Source: Sanderia malayensis (taxonomy: Eukaryota > Cnidaria > Scyphozoa > Semaeostomeae > Pelagiidae). Taken from it: DNA of 64,000 nucleotides. A program made the translations under genes and the position numbers. Location: assembly GCA_013076295.1 (NCBI GenBank), contig RQOL01000524.1, positions 124,001-188,000 on the forward strand. The letters run 5' to 3'. Numbering within the stretch: position 1 is the first letter of the stretch; every line of letters starts with the position of its first letter. The notes under the pieces were generated by a model that saw nothing but the letters and a program-made list of their open reading frames with translations, was not told where the DNA came from and ran no database searches. Positions 49,648-61,780 of this stretch are shown piece after piece.

Positions 49648-52600
49648 GATTAGTGTAAGTTGCGGGAAGAAAAGTTGATTTTTATTGGTGTAAATTGTTG
49701 GAGGGAAAATTAATTTTATTAGTGTAAATTGTGGGAATGAGTGTTATCTTTTATTAGTGTAAATAGTGGGAAGGAATGTTAATATTACTGAAAAAAGTAA
49801 CTAAAAGTGTATAATAATTTGTTCCGCCTGAATTGACTTGGAATCATGCGCAAATTGTGGGAATGAATCTAAATAAATTGTGGGAATGAATGTTAATATT
49901 ACTCAAAAACATAACTAAAAGTGTATAACAATTTGTTTTCGCTGAATTGACATGGAATCATGCGCAAATTGTGGGAATGAATCCTAATTTTGATTAGTGT
50001 GAGTTTCGGGAAAAAAAGTTAATTTTTCTTGGTATAAATTGTGGGAATGAATGTCAATATAACTGGAACAAGTAACTAAAGTGTATAACAATTTGTTCTC
50101 GCTGAATTGACATGGAATCATGCGCAAATTGTGGGAATGAATCCTAGTTTTGATTAGTGAAAGTTGCGGGAATAAAAGTTGATTTTTATTGGTGTAAATT
50201 GGGGAAATGAATGTTAATATAACTGGAACAACTAACTAAAAGAGTATAACAATTTGCTTTCGCTGATTTGACGTGGAATCATGCGCAAATTGTGGGAATG
50301 AATCCTAATTTTGATTAGTGTAAGTTTCGGGAAAAAAAGTTAATTTTTATTGGTATAAATTGTGGGAGTGAATGTTATCTTTTATTAGTGTAAATTGTGG
50401 GAAGGAATGTTAATATTACTGAAAAAAGTAACTATAATGTATAACAATTTGTTCTGGCTGAATTGACGTGGAATCATGCGCAAAGTGTGGGAATGAATCC
50501 AAATTTTGATTAGTGTAAGTTTCGGGAAAAAAAGTTAATTTTTATTTGTATAACTTATGGGAGTGAATGTTATCTTTTATTAGTGTAAATTGTGGGAATG
50601 AATGTTAATATTACTGAAAAAAGTAACTAAAAGTGTATAACAATTTGTTCTCGCTGAATTGACATGGAATCATGCGCAAATTGTGGGAATGAATCCTAGT
50701 TTTGATTAGTGAAAGTTGCGGGAATAAAAGTTGATTTTTATTGGTGTAAATTGGGGAAATGAATGTTAATATAACTGGAACAACTAACTAAAAGAGTATA
50801 ACAATTTGCTTTCGCTGATTTGACGTGGAATCATGCGCAAATTGTGGGAATGAATCCTAATTTTGATTAGTGTAAGTTTCGGGAAAAAAAGTTAATTTTT
50901 ATTGGTATAAATTGTGGGAGTGAATGTTATCTTTTATTAGTGTAAATTGTGGGAAGGAATGTTAATATTACTGAAAAAAGTAACTATAATGTATAACAAT
51001 TTGTTCTGGCTGAATTGACGTGGAATCATGCGCAAAGTTTGGGAATGAATCCAAATTTTGATTAGTGTAAGTTTCGGGAAAACAAGTTAATTTTTATTTG
51101 TATAACTTATGGGAGTGAATGTTATCTTTTATTAGTGTAAATTGTGGGAATGAATGTTAATATTACTGAAAAAAGTAACTAAAAGAGTATAACAATTTGC
51201 TTTCGCTGATTTGACGTGGAATCATGCGCAAATTGTGGGAATGAATCCTAATTTTGATTAGTGTAAGTTTCGGGAAAAAAAGTTAATTTTTATTGCTATA
51301 AATTGTGGGAGTGAATGTTATCTTTTATTAGTGTAAATTATGGGAAGGAATGTTAATATTACTGAAAAAAGTAACTATAATGTATAACAATTTGTTTTGG
51401 CTGAATTGACGTGGAAACATGCGCAATTTGTGGGAATGAATGTTAATTTTGATTAGTGTAAGTTGCGGGAAAAAAAGTTAATTTTTGTTGGTGTAAATTG
51501 TAGGAAAGAGTGTTATCTTTTATTAGTGTAAATAGTTTGAAGGAATGTTAATATTACTGAAAAAAGTAACTAAAAGTGTATAACAATTTGATTTCTCTCA
51601 ATTGACGTGGAATCATGCGCAAATTGTGGGAATGAATCAATTTGTTCTCGCCGAATTGACATCGAATCATGCGCAAATTGTGGGAATGAATCCTAATTTT
51701 GATTAGTGTAAGTTGCGGGAAAAAAAGTTAATTTTTATTGGTGTAAATTATGGGAAAGAATGTTAATATTACTGAAAAAAGTAACTAAAAGTGTATAACA
51801 ATTTGTTTTCGCTCAATTGACGTGGAATCATGCGCCAATTGTGGGAATGAATTTAATTTTGATTAGTGTAAGTTTCGGGAAAAAAAGTTAATTTTTCTTG
51901 GTATAAATTGTGGGAATGAATGTCAATATAACTGGAACAAGTAACTAAAGTGTATAACAATTTGTTCTCGCTGAATTGACATGGAATCATGCGCAAATTG
52001 TGGGAATGAATCCTAGTCTTGATTAGTGAAAGTTGCGGGAATAAAAGTTGATTTTTATTGGTGTAAATTGGGGAAATGAATGTTATTATAACTGGAACAA
52101 CTAACTAAAAGAGTATAACAATTTGCTTTCGCTGATTTGACGTGGAATCATGCGCAAATTGTGGGAATGAATCCTAATTTTGATTAGTGTAAGTTTCGGG
52201 AAAAAAAGTTAATTTTTATTGGTATAAATTGTGGGAGTGAATGTTATCTTTTATTAGTGTAAATTGTGGGAAGGAATGTTAATATTACTGAAAAAAGTAA
52301 CTATAATGTATAACAATTTGTTCTGGCTGAATTGACGTGGAATCATGCGCAAAGTGTGGGAATGAATCCAAATTTTGATTAGTGTAAGTTTCGGGAAAAC
52401 AAGTTAATTTTTATTTGTATAACTTATGGGAGTGAATGTTATCTTTTATTAGTGTAAATTGTGGGAATGAATGTTAATATTACTGAAAAAAGTAACTAAA
52501 AGAGTATAACAATTTGCTTTCGCTGATTTGACGTGGAATCATGCGCAAATTGTGGGAATGAATCCTAATTTTGATTAGTGTAAGTTTTGGGAAAAAAAGT

Positions 52601-53834
52601 TAATTTTTATTGGTATAAATTGTGGGAGTGAATGTTATCTTTTCCTAGTGTAAATTGTGGGAAGGAATGTTAATATTACTGAAAAAAGTAACTATAATGT
52701 ATAACAATTTGTTCTGGCTGAATTGACGTGGAATCATGCGCAAAGTGTGGGAATGAATCCAAATTTTGATTAGTGTAAGTTTTGGGAAAAAAAGTTAATT
52801 TTTATTTGTATAACTTATGGGAGTGAATGTTATCTTTTATTAGTGTAAATTGTGGGAATGAATGTTAATATTACTGAAAAAAGTAACTAAAAGTGTATAA
52901 CAATTTGTTCTCGCTGAATTGACATCGAATCATGCGCAAATTGTGGGAATGAATCCTAATCTTGATTAGTGTAAGTTGCGGGAATAAAAATTAATTTTTA
53001 TTGGTGCAAATTGTGGGAATGAATGTTAATATAACTGAAACAAGTAACTAATAGTGTATAACAATTTGTTTTCGCCGAATTGACGTGGTGTCATGGGCAA
53101 ATTGTGGGAATGAATGTTTATTTTGATTAGTATAAGTTGCGGGAATAAAAGTTGATTTTTATTGGTGTAAATTGTGGGAATGAATGTTAATATTACTGAA
53201 AAAAGTAACTGAAAGTGTATAACAATTTGTTTTCGCTGAATTGACGTCGAATGATGCGCAAATTGTGGGAATGAATTTAGTTTTGATTAGTGTAAGTTGC
53301 GGGAATAAAACTTATTTTTTATTACTGTAAATTGTGGGAATGAATGTTTATATAACTGAAAAAAGTAACTAAAAGTGTATAACAATTTGTTTTCGCTGAA
53401 TTGACGTCAAATCATGCGCAAATTGTGGGAATGAATCTTAATTTTGATTAGTGTAAGTTTCGGGGAAAAAAGTTAATTTTTCTTGGTATAAATTGTGGGA
53501 ATGAATGTCAATATAACTGGAACAAGTAACTATAATGTATAACAATGTGTTCTGGCTGAATTGACGTGGAATCATGCGCAAGTTGTGGGAATGAATCCCA
53601 ATTTTGATTAGTGTAAGTTTCGGGAAAAAAAGTTAATTTTTCTTGGTATAAGTTGTGGGAGTGAATGTTATCTTTTATTAGGGTAAATTGTGGGAAGGAA
53701 TGTTAATATTACTCAAAAAAGTAACTATAATGTATAACAATTTGTTCTGGCTGAATTGACGTGGAATCATGCGCAAATTGCGGGAATGAATGTTAATTTT
53801 GATTAGTGTAAGTTGCGGGAATAAACGTTGATTT
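49648..53834 (+). repeat. Block D' of the array
   Basis: After the end of the 4,957-bp duplication come block D type monomers, with 'caactaactaaaagag', 'tgctttcgctgatttgacg', 'actataatgtataac' and 'tataacttatgggagtg'. A segment of about 552 bases is repeated in tandem: 'ggggaaatgaatg' at 50201 and 50753. A third related copy lies at 52070. One block C marker, 'gttccgcctg', remains at 49821. From 52.9 to 53.8 kb the monomers become mixed. No gene or foreign sequence is visible. Confidence 0.78.
51616..51669 (+). repeat. 54-bp dwarf monomer, third copy
   Basis: The same 'gaatgaatcaatttgttctc' junction occurs a third time, outside the 4,957-bp duplication. The identical breakpoint implies descent from a single deletion followed by spread within the array. 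Confidence 0.85.
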
Positions 53835-54707
53835 TTATTGGTGTAAATTGTCGGAATAAATGTTAATATAACTGGAACAAGTAACTAAAAGTGTATAACA
53901 ATTTGTTCTCGCTGAATTGACATGGAATCACGCGCAAATTGTGGGAATGAATCCTAATTTTGATTAGTGTAAGTTGCGGGAAAAAAGTTAATTTTTATTG
54001 GTGTAAATTGTGGGAATGAATGTTAATATAACTGGAACAAGTAACTAAGAGTGTATAACAATTTGTTCTCGCTGAATTGACACGGAATCATGCGCAAATT
54101 GTGGGAATGAATCCTAGTTTTGATTAGTGAAAGTTGCGGGAATAAAAGTTGATTTTTATTGGTGTAAATTGGGGAAATGAATGTCAATATAACTGGAACA
54201 AGTAACTAAAGGAGTATAACAATTTGCTTTCGCTGATTTGACGTGGAATCATGCGCAAATTGTGGGAATGAATCCTAATTTTGATTGGTGTAAGTTTCGG
54301 GAAAAATAGTTAATTTTTATTGGTATAAATTGTGGGAGTGAATGTTATCTTTTATTAGTGTAAATTGTGGGAAGGAATGTTAATATTATTGAAAAAAGTA
54401 ACTATAATGTATAACAATTTGTTCTGGCTGAATTGACGTGGAATCATGCGCAAAGTGTGGGAATGAATCCAAATTTTGATTAGTGTAAGTTTTGGGAAAA
54501 AAAGTTAATTTTTATTGCTTTAACTTATGGGAGTGAATGTTATCTTTTATTAGTGTAAATTGTGGGAATGATTGTTAATATAACTGAAACAAGTAACTAA
54601 TAGTGTATAACAATTTGTTTTCCCTGAATTGACGTGGTGTCATGGGCAAATTGTGGGAATGAATGTTAATTTTGATTAGTATAAGTTGCGGGAATAAAAG
54701 TTGATTT
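53835..54707 (+). repeat. 873-bp tandem duplication, copy 1
   Basis: Markers recur 873 bases apart: 'tcggaataaatg' at 53851 and 54724, and 'ggagtataac' at 54211 and 55084. Several monomers are included, with cores of the K1, 'tgctttcgctgatttgacg', 'ttctggctg' and 'ttttccctg' types. Boundaries lie in the shared 'gttgatttttattggtgt' and are good to about 20 bases. Confidence 0.82.
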
Positions 54708-55580
54708 TTATTGGTGTAAATTGTCGGAATAAATGTTAATATAACTGGAACAAGTAACTAAAAGTGTATAACAATTTGTTCTCGCTGAATTGACATGGAA
54801 TCATGCGCAAATTGTGGGAATGAATCCTAATTTTGATTAGTGTAAGTTGCGGGAAAAAAGTTAATTTTTATTGGTGTAAATTGTGGGAATGAATGTTAAT
54901 ATAACTGGAACAAGTAACTAAGAGTGTATAACAATTTGTTCTCGCTGAATTGACACGGAATCATGCGCAAATTGTGGGAATGAATCCTAGTTTTGATTAG
55001 TGAAAGTTGCGGGAATAAAAGTTGATTTTTATTGGTGTAAATTGGGGAAATGAATGTTAATATAACTGGAACAAGTAACTAAAGGAGTATAACAATTTGC
55101 TTTCGCTGATTTGACGTGGAATCATGCGCAAATTACGGGGAATGAATCCTAATTTTGATTGGTGTAAGTTTCGGGAAAAAAAGTTAATTTTTATTGGTAT
55201 AAATTGTGGGAGTGAATGTTATCTTTTATTAGTGTAAATTGTGGGAAGGAATGTTAATATTATTGAAAAAATTAACTATAATGTATAACAATTTGTTCTG
55301 GCTGAATTGACGTGGAATCATGCGCAAAGTGTGGGAATGAATCCAAATTTTGATTAGTGTAAGTTTTGGAAAAAAAAGTTAATTTTTATTGGTATAACTT
55401 ATGGGAGTTAATGTTATCTTTTATTAGTGTAAATTGTGGGAATGAATGTTAATATAACTGAAACAAGTAACTAATAGTGTATAACAATTTGTTTTCCCTG
55501 AATTGACGTGGTGTCATGGGCAAATTGTGGGAATGAATGTTAATTTTGATTAGTATAAGTTGCGGGAATAAAAGTTGATT
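54708..55580 (+). repeat. 873-bp tandem duplication, copy 2
   Basis: It follows copy 1 without a gap. Beyond 55136 the offset becomes 874 because of a one-base gain in 'attacggggaatg'; 'tccctg' is at 54621 and 55495. Few other differences are visible, so this is a recent duplication. Confidence 0.8.
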
Positions 55581-58106
55581 TTTATTGGTGTAAATTGTGG
55601 GAATGAAAGTTAATTTTTATTAGTGTAAATTGTGGGAATCAGTGTTATCATTTATTAGTGTAAATAGAAGTAACTAAAAGTGTATAACAACTTGTTCTTG
55701 CAGAATTGACGTGGAATCATGCGCAAATTGTGGGAATGAATCTAAATAAATTGTGGGAATGAATGTTAATATTACTCAAAAAAGTAACTACAAGTGTATA
55801 ACAATTTGTTTTCGCTGAATTGACATGGAATCATGCGCAAATTGTGGGAATGAATCCTAATTTTGATTAGTGTAAGTTTCGGGAAAAAAAGTTAATTTTT
55901 ATTGGTATAATTTATGGGAGTGAATGTTATCTTTTATTAGTGTAAATTGTGGGAATGAATTTTAATATTACTGAAAAAAGTAACTGAAAGTGTATAACAA
56001 TTTGTTCTCGCTGAATTGACATCGAATCATGCGCAAATTGTGGGAATGAATCCTAATCTTGATTAGTGTAAGTTGCGGGAATAAAAATTAATTTTTATTG
56101 GTGCAAATTGTGGGAATGAATGTTAATATAACTGAAACAAGTAACTAATAGTGTATAGCAATTTGTTTTCGCTGAATTGACGTGGTGTCATGGGCAAATT
56201 GTGGGAATGAATGTTAATTTTGATTAGTATAAGTTGCGGGAATAAAAGTTGATTTTTATTGGTGTAAATTGTGGGAATGAAAGTTAATTTTTATTAGTGT
56301 AAATTGTGGGAATCAGTGTTATCATTTATTAGTGTAAATAGAAGTAACTAAAAGTTTTTAACAACTTGTTCTTGCAGAATTGACGTGGAGTCATGCGCAA
56401 ATTGTGGGAATGAATCTAAATAAATTGTGGGAATGAATGTTAATATTACTCAAAAAAGCAACTACAAGTGTATAAAAATTTGTTCTCCCTGAATTGACAT
56501 GGAATCATGCGCAAATTGTGGGAATGAATCCTATCTTTGATTAGTGTAAGTTGCGGGAATAAAAGTTAATTTTTATTGGTGTAAATTGAGGAAATGAATG
56601 TTAATATAACTGGAACAAGTAACTAAAAGAGTATAACAATTTGTTTTCGCTGAATTGACGTGGTGTCATGGGCAAATTGTGGGAATGAATCCTAATTTTG
56701 ATTAGTGTAAGTTTCGGGAAAAAAAGTTAATTTTTATTGGTATAAATTGTGGGAGTGAATGTTATCTTTTATTAGTGTAAATTGTGGGAAGGAATGTTAA
56801 TATTATTGAAAAATGTAACTATAATGCATAACAATTTGTTCTGGCCGAATTGACGTGAAATCATGCGCAAAGTGTGGAAATGAATCCAAATTTTGATTAG
56901 TGTAAGTTTCGGGAAAAACAGTTAATATTTATTGGTATAACTTATGGGCGTGAATGTTATCCTTTATTAGTGTAAATTGTGGCAATGAATGTTAATATTA
57001 CTGAAAAAAGTAACTGAAATTGTATAACAATTTGTTCTCGCTGAATTGACATCGAATCATGCGCAAATTGAGGGAATGAATCCTAATCTTGATTAGTGTA
57101 AGTTGCGGGAATAAAAAGTAATTTTTATTGGTGCAAATTGTGGGAATGAATGTTAATATAACTGAAACAAGTAACTAATAGTGTATAACAATTTGTTTTC
57201 GCTGAATTGACGTGGTGTCATGGGCAAATTGTGGGAATGAATGTTAATTTTGATTAGTATAAGTTGCGGCAATAAAAGTTGATTTTTTTTGGTGTAAATT
57301 GTGGGAATGAAAGTTAATTTTTATTAGTGTAAATTGTGGGAATCAGTGTTATCATTTATTAGTGTAAATAGAAGTAACTAAAAGTTTTTAACAACTTGTT
57401 CTTGCAGAATTGACGTGGAATCATGCGCAAATTGTGGGAATGAATCTAAATAAATTGTGGGAATGAATGTTAATATTACTCAAAAAAGCAACTACAAGTG
57501 TATAACAATTTGTTTTCGCTGAATTGACATGGCATGCGCAAATTGTGTGAATGAATCCTATTTTTGATTAGTGTAAGTTGCGGGAATAAAAGTTATTTTT
57601 TATTAGTGTAAATTGTGGGAATGAATGTTTATATAACTGAAAAAAGTAACTAAAAGTGTATAACAATTTGTTTTCGCTGAATTGACGTCGAATCATGCGC
57701 AAATTGTGGGAATGAATCCTAATTTTGATTAGTGTAAGTTTCGGGAAAAAAAGTTAATTTTTCTTGGTATAAATTGTGGGAATGAATGTCAATATAACTG
57801 GAACAAGTAACTAAAAGTGTATAACAATTTGTTCTCGCTGAATTGACATGGAATCATGCGCGAATTGTGGGAATGAATCCTAATTTTGATTAGTGTAAGT
57901 TTCGGGAAAAAAAGTTAATTTTTCTTGGTATAAATTGTGGGAGTGAATGTTATCTTTTATTAGTGTAAATTGTGGATAGGAATGTTAATATTACTGAAAA
58001 AGTAACTATAATGTATAACAATTTGTTCTGGCTGAATTGACGTGGAATCATGCGCAAATTGTGGGAATGAATGTTAATTTTGATTAGTGTAAGTTGCGGG
58101 AATAAA
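55581..58106 (+). repeat. Mixed monomers with truncated-core units
   Basis: Satellite only. The truncated core preceded by 'atcatttattagtgtaaa' recurs at about 55648, 56332 and 57352, at intervals of 684 and 1,020 bases, with further copies at 59084 and 63649. A three-base loss, 'gacatggcatgcgc' near 57528, shortens one core end. No higher-order unit is resolved and nothing else is visible. Confidence 0.75.
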
Positions 58107-58553
58107 AGTTGATTTTTATTGGTGTAAATTGTCGGAATAAATGTTAATATAACTGGAACAAGTAACTAAAAGTGTATAACAATTTGTTCTCGCTGAATTG
58201 ACATGGAATCATGCGCAAATTGTGGGAATGAATCCTAATTTTGGTTAGTGTAAGTTGCGGGAAAAAAGTTAATTTTTATTGGTGTAAATTGGGGAAATGA
58301 ATGTTAATATAACTGGAACAAGTAACTAAAAGAGTATAACAATTTACTTTCGCTGATTTGACGTGGAATCATGCGCAAATTGTGGGAATGAATCCTAATT
58401 TTGATTAGTGTAAGTTTCGGGAAAAAAAGTTAATTTTTATTGGTATAAATTGTGGGAGTGAATGTTATCTTTTATTAGTGTAAATTGTGGGAAGGAATGT
58501 TAATATTATTGAAAAAAGTAACTATAATGTATAACAATTTGTTCTGGCTGAAT

Positions 58554-58583
58554 TGACGTGGAATCATGCATGATTCCACGTCA
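58554..58583. repeat. Perfect 30-bp palindrome
   Basis: The core end 'tgacgtggaatcatg' is followed at once by its exact reverse complement, giving two 15-base arms with no spacer and the centre between 58568 and 58569. It is part of a 28-base insertion (58569-58596) that interrupts the otherwise constant 'gaatcatg|cgcaaagtg' junction. The insertion contains the reverse complement of 'cgtggaatcatg' and, straight after, a second shortened reverse copy ('atgattccacg'), and ends 'att'. It is the only inverted repeat material noticed in 64 kb. Confidence 0.92.
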
Positions 58584-59481
58584 TGATTCCACGATTGCGC
58601 AAAGTGTGGGAATGAATCCAAATTTTGATTAGTGTAAGTTTCGGGAAAAAAAGTTAATTTTTATTGGTATAACTTATGGGAGTGAATGTTATCTTATATT
58701 AGTGTAAATTGTGGGAATGAATGTTAATATTACTGAAAAAAATAACTGAAAGTGTATAACAATTTGTTCTCGCTGAATTGACATCGAATCATGCGCAAAT
58801 TGAGGGAATGAATCCTAATCTTGATTAGTGTAAGTTGCGGGAATAAAAATTAATTTTTATTGGTGCAAATTGTGGGAATGAATGTTAATATAACTGAAAC
58901 AAGTAACTAATAGTGTATAACAATTTGTTTTCGCTGAATTGACGTGGTGTCATGGGCAAATTGTGGGAATGAATGTTAATTTTGATTAGTATAAGTTGCG
59001 GGAATAAAAGTTGATTTTTATTGGTGTAAATTGTGGGAATGAAAGTTAATTTTTATTAGTGTAAATTGTGGGAATCAGTGTTATCATTTATTAGTGTAAA
59101 TAGAAGTAACTAAAAGTTTTTAACAACTTGTTCTTGCAGAATTGACGTGGAATCATGCGCAAATTGTGGGAATGAATGTAAATAAATTGTGGGAATGAAT
59201 GTTAATATCTCTCAAAAAAGCAACTACAAGTGTATAACAATTTGTTCTCGCTGAATTGACGTGGAATCATGCGCAACTTGTGGGAAGGAATGTTAATTTT
59301 GATTAGTGTAAGTCGCGGGAATAAAAGTTATTTTTTGTTGGTTTAAATTGTGGGAATGAGTGTTATCTTTTATTAGTGTAAATTGTGGGAATGAATGTTA
59401 ATATTACTGAAAAAGTAACTAAAAGTGTATAACAATTTGTTCTCGCTGAATTGACGTGGAATCAAGCTCAATTTGTGGGAA

Positions 59482-60201
59482 TGAATCTAAATAAATTGTG
59501 GGAATGAATGACAATTTTACTCAAAAAGGTAACTAAAAGTGTATAACAATTTGTTCTCGCTGAATTGACGTGGAATCGTGCGCAATTTGTGGGAATGAAT
59601 GTTAATTTTGATTAATGTAAGTTGCGGGAAAAATGTTAATACTACTGAAAAAAGTAACTAAAAGAGTATAACAATTTGTTTTCGCTGAATTGAAGTGGAA
59701 TCATGCGCAAATTGTGGGAATGAATCTAAATAAATTGTGGGAATGAATGTTAATATTGCTGAAAAAGTAACTAAAAGTGTATAACAGTTTGTTCTCGCTG
59801 AATTGACGTGAAATCATGCGCAATTTGTGGGATTCAATGTTAATTTTGATTATTGAAAGCTGCGGAAATAAAAGTTAATTTTTATTGGTGTAAATTATGG
59901 GAAGGAATGTTAATATTACTGAAAAAGTAACTAAAAGTGTATAACAATTTGCTTCTCCTGCTAAATTGACGTGGAATCATGCGCAATTTGTGGGATTCAA
60001 TGTTAATTTTGATTATTGAAAGCTGCGGAAATAAAAATTGTTTTTTATTAGTGTCAAACGTGGGAATTAGTGTTATCTTTTATTCGTGTAAATTGTGGGA
60101 ATGAATTTTAATATTACTAAAAAAGTAACTAAAAGAGTATAACAATTTGTTCTCGCTGAATTGACGTGGAATCATGCGTAATTTGTGAGAATGAATCTAA
60201 A
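59482..60201 (+). repeat. 720-bp tandem duplication in block A', copy 1
   Basis: The rare string 'gaatgacaattttactc' occurs at about 59506 and again 720 bases later. This copy contains two 'ttgaaagctgcgg' subrepeats, at 59853 and 60015, 162 bases apart, matching the pair at 1821 and 1983 in block A. Block A has only one version of this segment, so the duplication happened in block A' after the two separated. Confidence 0.8.
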
Positions 60202-60750
60202 TAAATTGTGGGAATGAATGACAATTTTACTCAAAAAGGTAACTAAAAGTGTATAACAATTTGTTCTCGCTGAATTGACGTGGAATCGTGCGCAATTTGT
60301 GGGAATGAATGTTAATTTTGATTAATGTAAGTTGCGGGAAAAATGTTAATACTACTGAAAAAAGTAACTAAAAGAGTATAACAATTTGTTTTCGCTGAAT
60401 TGAAGTGGAATCATGCGCAAATTGTGGGGATGAATCTAAATAAATTGTGGGAATGAATGTTAATATTGCTGAAAAAGTAACTAAAAGTGTATAACAGTTT
60501 GTTCTCGCTGAATTGACGTGAAATCATGCGCAATTTGTGGGATTCAATGTTAATTTTGATTATTGAAAGCAGCGGAAATAAAAATTGTTTTTTTTTAGTG
60601 TCAAACGTGGGAATTAGTGTTATCTTTTATTCGTGTAAATTGTGGGAATGAATTTTAATATTACTAAAAAAGTAACTAAAAGAGTATAACAATTTGTTCT
60701 CGCTGAATTGACGTGGAATCATGCGTAATTTGTGAGAATGAATGTTAATT
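60202..60750 (+). repeat. 720-bp tandem duplication in block A', copy 2, shortened
   Basis: It repeats copy 1 from 'gaatgacaattttactc', but the offset drops from 720 to 548 by 'ttgaaagcagcgg' at 60563. About 172 bases, one monomer, were therefore lost. The private 'gtgtcaaacgtgggaattag' occurs in both copies (about 60054 and 60598). The end is approximate. Confidence 0.75.
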
Positions 60751-61780
60751 TTGATTAGTGTAAGTTGCGGGAAAAAAGTTAAAATTATTGAAAAAAGTAA
60801 CTAAAAGAGTATAACAATTTATTTTCGCTGAATTGACGTGGAATCAGGCGCAAATTGTGGGAATGAATCTAAATAAATTGTGGGAATGAATGTTTATGTC
60901 ACTCAAAAAGGTAACTAAAAGAGTATTACAATTCGTTCTCGCTGAATTGACATGGAAACATGCGCAAATTGTGGGAATGAATACTAATTTTGATTAGTGT
61001 AAGTTGCGGGAATAAAAGTTAATTTTTATTAGTGTAAATTGTGGGAATAAGTGTTATCTTTTGTTAGTGTAAATGGTGGGAATGAATGTTCGTATTACTG
61101 AAAAAAGTAACTAAAAGGGTATAACAATTTGTTTTCGCTGAATTGACGTGGAATCATGCGCAAATTGTGGGAATGAATCCTGAATTTCATTAGTGTTGCG
61201 GGAAGAAAAGTTAATTTTTTGGTGTAAATTGTGGGAATGAATGTTATTATAACTGAAAAAAGTAACTAAAAGTGTATAACAATTTTTCTTCGCTGAATTG
61301 ACGTGAAATCATGCCAAATTGGGGGAATGCATGTTAATTTTGATTAGTGTAAGCTGCGGGAATAAAAGTTGATTTTTATTGTTGTAAATTGTGGGAATGA
61401 AAGGTAATTTTTATTAGTGTAAATTGTGGGAAATAGTCTTATCTTTTATTAGTGTAAATTGTGGGAATGAATGTTAATATTAGCTACTGAAAAAGTAACT
61501 AAAGGTGTATAACAATTTGTTCTCGCTGAATCGACGTGGAATCATGCGCAATTTGTGGGAATGAATCTAAATAAATTGTGGGAATGAATGATAATTTTAC
61601 TCAAAAAGGTAACTAAAAGTGTATAACAATTTGTTCTCGCAGAATTGACATCGAATCATGCGCAAACTGTGGGAATGAATCCTAATCTTGATTAGTGTAA
61701 GTTCCGGGAATAAAAGTTAATTTTTATTAGTATAAGTTGTGGCAATGAATGTTTATATAACTGAAACAAGTAACTAAAAG

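Larger units (their letters stand above)
58107..61780 (+). repeat. Block A' of the array (copy of the window's start)
   Basis: Window position 1 aligns here at 58107, including the rare 'attttggttagtgtaag' and 'attggggaaatgaatg'. The block A private variants follow in order: 'ttctcctgct' at 59953, 'ttgaaagctg' at 59853, 'agagtattac' at 60920, 'catgccaaattg' at 61310, and 'tagctactg' near 61480. Unlike block A, it carries a palindromic insertion at 58569-58596 and an internal duplication at 59.5-60.75 kb. Co-linearity fades near 61.78 kb. Confidence 0.85.

Noticed and set aside
58554..58596. A rho-independent terminator or protein operator at the palindrome.
   Set aside because: The arms have no loop and no following T run, and the sequence is an inverted copy of the adjacent core end, so a copying error explains it better.
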